NCBI GenBank assembly: GCA_003049465.1
Contig: PYSS01000001.1
Location: 697,011 to 761,010 of the forward strand
From: Magnaporthiopsis rhizophila
Lineage: Eukaryota > Ascomycota > Sordariomycetes > Magnaporthales > Magnaporthaceae
Direction of reading: 5' to 3'
DNA length: 64,000 bases
Below the pieces are notes generated by a model. That model saw only the letters and a list, made by a program, of their open reading frames with translations, had not been told where the DNA came from and ran no database searches. A program made the translations under genes and the position numbers. Positions 57,911-64,000 of the stretch are shown in pieces (position 1 is the stretch's first letter; the number at the start of each line of letters is the position of its first letter).

Positions 57911-59432
57911 TTACGCCATGATGCCCGTCATCTCGTCCACTTTCCTCTTCTTCTCCACGGGCTCCTGAGGGGTGTCGCTGACGGGCTCCTGGTCTGACAC
58001 GACCACCTTGCCATGAACCTCAGGGAAGGGACTGAGGACCTTGGAGATGTCGCCCCACCACTTCTCGCCAAAGAGCTTGTACCACTGCACCGTGGTCCTC
58101 AGGCCCTCGGCGAAGGTGGTCTTCTGGTCCCAGCCGAGCTGGCGGAGCTTTGTGCCGTCTACAGCATACCGGTGGTCGTTGAAGGGACGGTCGTGGGTGT
58201 ACTTGACCCATTTCTTGAACTCCTCGGGAGTATCATGCGGGATGCCAAGCTCAGTCAGGAGCTTGCCGCACAGGTCCAGGTTGGAGATCTCGTCGTACGA
58301 GCCAACGTTGTAGACCTGACCAAGCTCTCCTTTGTGTAGGATCGTGTCGAACGCGTCTGCCGCGTCGCCTGCGTACAGATACCTGCGCGTGGGGCTACCA
58401 TCGCCGTGGAGGACGACCGGCTGCCCGCGGTGGAGCAGACTGGAGAATTTGGGGATGATCTCTGCGAGACAGAGGCAAAACATCGTCAGTATATGTATAT
58501 ATCCACCTTGCAAAACACCCTCCCGGTCCTTCCACTCTCGTGCTCCGGCACAGACCGATGCAAAGAACTTACTTTCCGGGTACTGATGCGGGCCGTATAC
58601 GTTGTTGCTTCGCACGATAATAACGGGAAGCTTGAAGCTCTTCTGGTACGAGTGCACCAGCATCTCGGCGGCGGCCTTGCTCGCGGCATAGGGGTTGGTG
58701 GGGGCGAGGATGCTCGTCTCCAGCAGGTCATCGTCGTCGTCCTTGACCTCGCCGTACACCTCGTCGGTAGAGATGTGGATGAAGCGCTTGATCTTGAACT
58801 TCTTGGCGCTCTCCAGCAGCACGTGGGTGCCGTAGACATTGGTGTGCGTGAAGCCGTACGAGTTGCCGAAGCTCAGGTCAACGTGCGACTGAGCGGCGAA
58901 GTGGAAGATGGTGTCAATCTTGTAGCGCTCCAGACAGGCGCCAACCTCGGCAGGGTTTGTGATGTCGCCCTGGTAGAAGCTGAAGTTCTTCTTGTCGTTC
59001 AGCGCCCGCGTGTTGTTCAGCGAGGAGCAGTAGTCAAGCTTGTCGAACGAGACGATGTTGTAGGCGTCCGGGTAGGTGAGGGTGAGGTGGCGAACAAGCC
59101 AGCAGGCGCTGAGGTCGCGTAAAGGCCAATGTCAGTCTTCTTCGGGCCCGCGTATCGGAGGGTCAGAGGTTGGCCCATACATGAAGCCGGCGCCACCCGT
59201 GATCATGATGTTCTTCACATCGGGGAGCGGCTGGAACTTGGTGCTTCCCTTGAGGACGGGCGCGTCCTTCCAGACGCCGAAGTCCTCGAAGAAATTCTTC
59301 TCATTTGGTGCTGGCCACGGAGACAGGTCCAAACGTTAGCAGTTGTGGGAAGCAAGATGCATTCAAAGGGTCGGTGACTGGGGAATGGGCTCAATGGCCA
59401 GCTAGGTGCTCACCAGTTCCGTTGGAAGCCAT
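57911..59432 (-). CDS. nucleotide-sugar 4,6-dehydratase (dTDP/UDP-glucose type)
   Basis: A short-chain dehydrogenase that makes the 4-keto-6-deoxy sugar nucleotide, the first step toward rhamnose-type sugars (in fungi the substrate is UDP-glucose). Exons are 59414-59432, 59181-59310, 58573-59108 and 57911-58461, giving 411 aa. The NAD-binding motif GGAGFI is split by an intron. The family motifs FHFAAQSHVD, HISTDEVYGEV, YAASKAAAE (catalytic Tyr and Lys) and RSNNVYGPHQYPE are intact, as are QVYNVGSYDEISNLDL, RPFNDHRYAVD and GLRTTVQWYK of the substrate domain. The N-terminal 40 residues and the C-terminal Lys-rich tail (PVEKKRKVDE) are fungal additions. The KKRK stretch resembles a nuclear-localisation-type sequence, but this is probably incidental. 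Confidence 0.93.
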
Positions 59433-61021
59433 GGTTGCGGAGTGTTGTCCTCTGACAGCGCAGCCAACGACGACGTATCAGGAAGATATCTGGCGGGCAG
59501 AGGAAAATGTCGGAGTGTTAGCCATGGCGCCGCTATCGCCAAAGGGAAAAAGGCAAGCGCAACCACGGCGGGGACCAGGGCCGAGTTGCATGGAAAGCTG
59601 ACGGCCCACTCCGTGCTCAGGGTAGACATTGGACACCAAAACCAGGCGGGAGTAATTTCCGGTTGCCACCAGCCGGGAAATCAATCATCGACACTTACTG
59701 GAGACTGACTACACGTGTTCGACTGCGACGGCAGGCTCGAAATGGGAAATGTTGGAAAGCTTCTGCAGGCGCCTGAAAAAAAATGGTCCGGGGGATGGCT
59801 GGCAGCATATAAAAATTATTTGGATCTGCTCAGCTCGCGGCACGGCAGGAGTCGCAGAGGGGCAACCGGCCTATCAAAGTGAGGGGCACTGTCGAGCTGC
59901 GAAAGGGGCGCAGGGTCTCACCGACTTGTGTGGGATGATCCCCAGTTCCCGCGAAGAAATACGACCTCGCTCGCTGCCAGGCGCTCCCATGGATGCGCCG
60001 CTCTCCCTATGTACGGGCTCCTTCGTGTTTACCTAGTTCCCTGCATCTGCTGTCAAACCTGACAAGATGCGTGTAATCAGCTTTTGAAGTTGACAAGCAG
60101 GCTAAAAAGACGACGGACGGGTGTTGGGATAGAGACCAAAGCAGGGGTATTTCGAGTGCCACGTCTCGCTACAGGTGCTCCCTTTGCCTTGATTTCCTCT
60201 GATGTCCATTGACGGCGAACGGCCCAACCAGCCGTCATCCCAACTCACCCTCATGATTTTCTAGAAGACCATGGTGGGACGGGATTAGGCGCAGAATTTA
60301 ATGCAGAAAGCTCAGGCGAGTGTATGCTTGGGCTTTTTTTTTTTCTCCTGCCAGCCATGCAAGGCCTGTGCTTACTCTTCTCGACCCCCACCCCCTTTCC
60401 TCGCCCACGCATTCAGGATCTGGGCTCTGGATTGACCTCTCGGTGGCCACGAAACCATCAGAGGGCGGACTGGTCTAGAGAGGAACAGTATCGGTTGGAC
60501 GGACATGGTTCACAACGCTGGCATGCCGCGACAGCACACAGAGGGCGGCGGACGAAGCTACACATTCTACAGTACCTACCCCTGCGCCCTTGCATTTCAA
60601 GGTGCGGTGCTGGGCTGGAGCATGTGCATCGACACAGACGTGTGCCCAGCCGTCGCCCAGGCCCAGTGGCGGATTGGTTCCAGTCCCTAGATTGACTTAT
60701 TATGTCGAATGCAACATGGCAGACCGAAACACGGCCAAAAAGACGTCCTGGATCGCCAAGGGCGGGTTCGACGATCACTATCGTGTAGCTCCAAAGGCTC
60801 CTGGTTCGTACCGCTGCCATACAGAGGGCGGTGGGCCAGCTAGACCTTTGACGCTGCGTACGAGATGTTCTGTGTTCTGTACTTGCATGTAGAACATTCA
60901 TTCATTTCAGACCTCTCCTGTCTCACTCAGATATCCCAGGCGGGTGCCCGACATTGTTAGGCGCGGGGGGTGCCTTAGGCACGGCATTGTGCGAAGCTGG
61001 GGCGTACCTGATCTAGGCTGG

Positions 61022-61052
<31 letters not shown>

Positions 61053-62231
61053 TCTAGCCTGCCCGCATTGTCCTCGATTGGCTGGCCGGGAGCCGCGCAA
61101 ACGCGGACCATGTCGCCGCGGAGCGCAAAGAAAGCACGGACGGCGCTGGAAACCAAGCCCCGGAATGATTCAAGCCGTGACAGACTGGCGATTATTATAG
61201 CTCACCACCTTATGTTTGTTAGTTGTTTTTTAGTGACTTCAGGAAAGTCCAACTGCCAATTTGCGCGGAGATTTTCAAGCGAGATCAGCCTGTGCTACCT
61301 ATGGTGCATTGACTCTGATAAGCGCCTTCGCTTGCCAGCATATCGTAAAGGTGGTTATACCCTCCCTCTCCCTCTATCTTCCCCTCATTGTGGTGGTGTC
61401 TACCCAGGTAGCCCAGCCTCCCAAACAGTTTAATCATTGTCTGACCATTTGACTCAGGCCTGTACGATCACTGCCTAATCTTGACATCTAGATCGTCCAC
61501 ATTCAGCCCGTGCTTACCAGGCTATCATGGAAGCACGACGGTTCTGGCCGTGGACTGTAGACTTCGTATTTCTTCTGGCCGCAGAAGCGTTGGTCGCAAT
61601 GCTTGGCGAATCCTGTGCCCCATCAACCATTCCGATAGAGGCATGCACGTCCCCACAACTCCATTCCTCTCAGGGCTGATCCCTCGTGGAAGCCCGGAGC
61701 AGGCGAGCAAAGAAGTCCCACGCAGCACCCCTGAGATGCCCACAGCCTGCCCGCCCGCCCGATAATCGAGTCGCGCCGCATTTCCATAAAATTGTCAATG
61801 GCCATTCCCAATCGGCACTAGCGCCATTTGTCACTCCCTAACACGGGCCACTTCTCCTGCATGAGGCGAACACGACCTGGGCCCGTCAGTCCTGTCAAGG
61901 GGGTAACCATCCCTCCTTTTCTGGCTCACTCGCCCCATCCCGGTTCGCCGCTATTTTAATTTCAGCTTCGTCGCCGCCGCCGCCGCCAATAGATCTGCCC
62001 AGGCTGAAAACCAGATACCTGTCGCATATTCTCTTCTCTCACCTCACCTTCGCCCAACTCGATGGTCGAGGCAGTCGCCATTTTCTATTAACCCTCACAG
62101 AGGCAAGCGCCCAGGTAGTTACGGTACAAGCGTTATCGACAGTATATCGCCGCTGCGCCTTTCTCTCACTCTCCGGTCGCGCTTGATCGCTCGAGAAACC
62201 GACACACCCCGTCCCATCCCACTTCCGCCCC
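59433..62231. other. 2.8-kb intergenic region between divergent dehydratase and transporter genes
   Basis: I see no gene. Features are a T9-rich tract near 60334, an A29 run at 61022-61050 and C/T-rich leader DNA just before 62232. Open frames on both strands are short and lack family resemblance. Confidence 0.5.
61022..61050. repeat. A29 homopolymer
   Basis: An uninterrupted run of 29 A in intergenic DNA. Confidence 0.92.
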
Positions 62232-63697
62232 ATGGCGGCAGCAGACGTTCGCCCGGCGCGGGCTGTCTCAGTCGCCTCGTCGAGCACAGAGACCGGCCTT
62301 GACGAACAAGAAAAGCTGGCCAAGATCGACCCCACGGACGAGAAGAGGAACGATATCGAAGCCGCCGCTGACGACCGCGAGGATGCCGCCTTCCTCGGGC
62401 CGCAGGAGGCCCCTGCCAAGCCGGCAGAGCCGCCCAAGTCGAGCTTTGTCACCGCGTTGATCTGGATGGTCATCAACACGCTGGCCACCATTGGGATTGT
62501 ATGTCGAGCATGGCGCTTGGAGAAGAATCGCTGCTTCTCTCCCTCCTGATCCGGCGAAGAGGGACTATGGACGGAGACACTGACAAGCCGTTTGCTCTGC
62601 CCTTGCTAGGTCTTCACCAACAAGGCAATCTTCTCGGATCCGTCGCTGAAGCTGGTCCAGCTGACGTTTGCGGCCTTCCACTTCGTCGTCACCTGGTTTA
62701 CCCTCTTCGTCCTCTCGCGCCCGCGCTTCAACTTCTTCCAGTCGCGCCGCGTCAGCATCCGCGAGATCGCCCCTCTCGCCGTGGCCATGGCCCTCAACGT
62801 CATCCTGCCCAACCTGTCGCTGGCCTTCTCGTCCGTCACCTTCTACCAGGTCGCCCGCATCCTCCTCACGCCCTGCGTGGCCGCCATGAACTTCATCCTC
62901 TACAGGGCCACCCTGCCACGCAATGCCCTCCTCATGCTGATCCCGGCCTGCGCCGGCGTCGGTATCGTCTCGTACTACGACTCGCTGCCGTCGGGCGACG
63001 CCAATGTCAAGACCACTTCGACCCTCGGCGTCTTCTTTGCCTTCTCGGGCATCTTCGCCTCGTCGCTGTACACCGTCTGGATCGCCAGCTACCACCGCAA
63101 GCTCCAGATGAGCAGCATGCAGCTGCTGTTCAACCAGGCCCCTGTTTCGGCTTTCCTTCTACTTTACGTCATCCCCTTTATCGACACCTTCCCCACCTGG
63201 AGCCACGTCCAGTTCAGCCGCTGGATTATGATTATCATGGTGGGTGCCTTTGTTTCCCCCCTGCTGCGGTATCTCCGTGACCTCTCCAGACCAGCACACA
63301 TGCTAACTTGTGGTCAAAATCTATCAGTCTGGTCTCTTTGCGTCGTTGATCAACATCTCGCAGTTCTTCATCATTGCGCAGACCGGCCCCGTGTCCAGCA
63401 CAGTCGTCGGCCACGTCAAGACCTGCACTATTGTTGCGCTGGGTTGGATGACCTCCGGACGTGGTGTCGGCGACAAGTCGGTTCTCGGCGTCATGATTGC
63501 CATTGGAGGCATTGTCGGGTTCGTACCATTATCACCCTGCCGAGCCCTTGTCGCGTGTCGTCGTTGAAACCCCAGTTCAGGGGCTACTGGCGTTTTTAAA
63601 CTTTCAACGGCCATTTTATTAACTTTGACCGACCCGCAGCTACTCTGTCGTCATGCTGAAGCATAACCAGAAGAAGACAGCCCAGGGCGGAAGGTGA
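62232..63697 (+). CDS. triose-phosphate / nucleotide-sugar transporter-family membrane protein
   Basis: A Golgi- or ER-type solute exchanger of the TPT/EamA (SLC35) superfamily, 381 aa. Exons are 62232-62498, 62610-63239, 63328-63518 and 63640-63697. After a charged N-terminus (residues 1-70), about ten hydrophobic segments follow, from SFVTALIWMVINTLATIGIV to GVMIAIGGIVGYSVVM. Family marks are VFTNKAIFSD, LQLTFAAFHF-like KLVQLTFAAFHF, NLSLAFSSVTFYQVARIL and TGPVSSTVVGHVKTC near the C-terminus. The tail LKHNQKKTAQ is basic. The substrate cannot be told from sequence alone; the closest pattern is the SLC35E3-like subgroup. Confidence 0.88.
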
Positions 63698-63940
63698 TTT
63701 GTGGGGTGACTGTCACCGATATGTCGGTCAAGCCGCTCTACTTGATTTCATTTCTCGGGGCAATAGAGGTTTGGAGCATTTCTTTGTCACTTCGTTTCGA
63801 TATTTGCGGCCCGCTAAGGTCATGGATGGTTTAAATCGATGTCAGGTAGAGCCTGCTATTTCTGATGCCCAGTTTCTCTCTCTCCCTTTATACACTGTAA
63901 AATCAAACTTACTGCGCTGCCTACCCTGAGTTGAAGGTCC

Positions 63941-63996
<56 letters not shown>

Positions 63997-64000
63997 CCCC
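63698..64000. repeat. transporter 3' region ending in A53-C6
   Basis: AT-rich DNA downstream of the transporter stop that passes into an uninterrupted run of 53 A (63942-63994) and then six C at the window edge. Confidence 0.85.

Overview
The window looks like a chromosomal piece of a filamentous ascomycete, probably a Sordariomycete and perhaps close to Magnaporthales. The reasons are many short GT-AG introns with CTAAC/CTGAC-type branch sites, a SAM-RA-kinase MAPKKK of the Ste11/Mst11 type, fungal-only families (DUF1770, the LaeA-like methyltransferase, a NACHT-ankyrin NLR) and CT-rich gene leaders. The exact species cannot be read from the sequence. I support 23 protein genes or gene relics. 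I recognised no rRNA, tRNA, CRISPR array or intact transposon.

From 1 to 32.5 kb most genes are intact housekeeping genes. They are adenosine kinase (3' end cut by the window edge), ribosomal protein uL2, a DDT/WHIM-type chromatin protein, a DUF1770 protein, translation release factor eRF1, prephenate dehydratase, a mitochondrial-type hydroxyacyl-thioester dehydratase, a PH-like/leucine-rich-repeat protein, the MAPKKK behind about 5.8 kb of apparently non-coding DNA, a gamma-glutamylcyclotransferase-like protein and a GPI-anchored aspartic protease.

From 35.3 to 45.2 kb lies an accessory block. A large NLR-type gene (alpha/beta hydrolase, NACHT, ankyrin repeats) sits head-to-head with a subtilisin-domain (S8) gene, and a third fungal-specific gene follows tail-to-tail. 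All three carry frameshifts or in-frame stops. A second relic block at 53.4-55.4 kb holds a collapsed 5-oxoprolinase/hydantoinase B fragment and a broken divergent pair that includes a nucleotidyltransferase-like gene. This clustering of broken, self/non-self-type genes among intact core genes is the most notable signal in the window.

Between and after the relic blocks are intact core genes: a V-ATPase proteolipid (with a 13-nt exon) converging on the HOPS/CORVET subunit Vps18, a LaeA-like methyltransferase, a GPI-anchored serine/threonine-rich protein, a nucleotide-sugar 4,6-dehydratase and a triose-phosphate/nucleotide-sugar-type transporter. The window ends in a run of 53 A followed by 6 C. 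Long A/T homopolymers recur in intergenic DNA, as does the motif ACCTACCT/AGGTAGGT.
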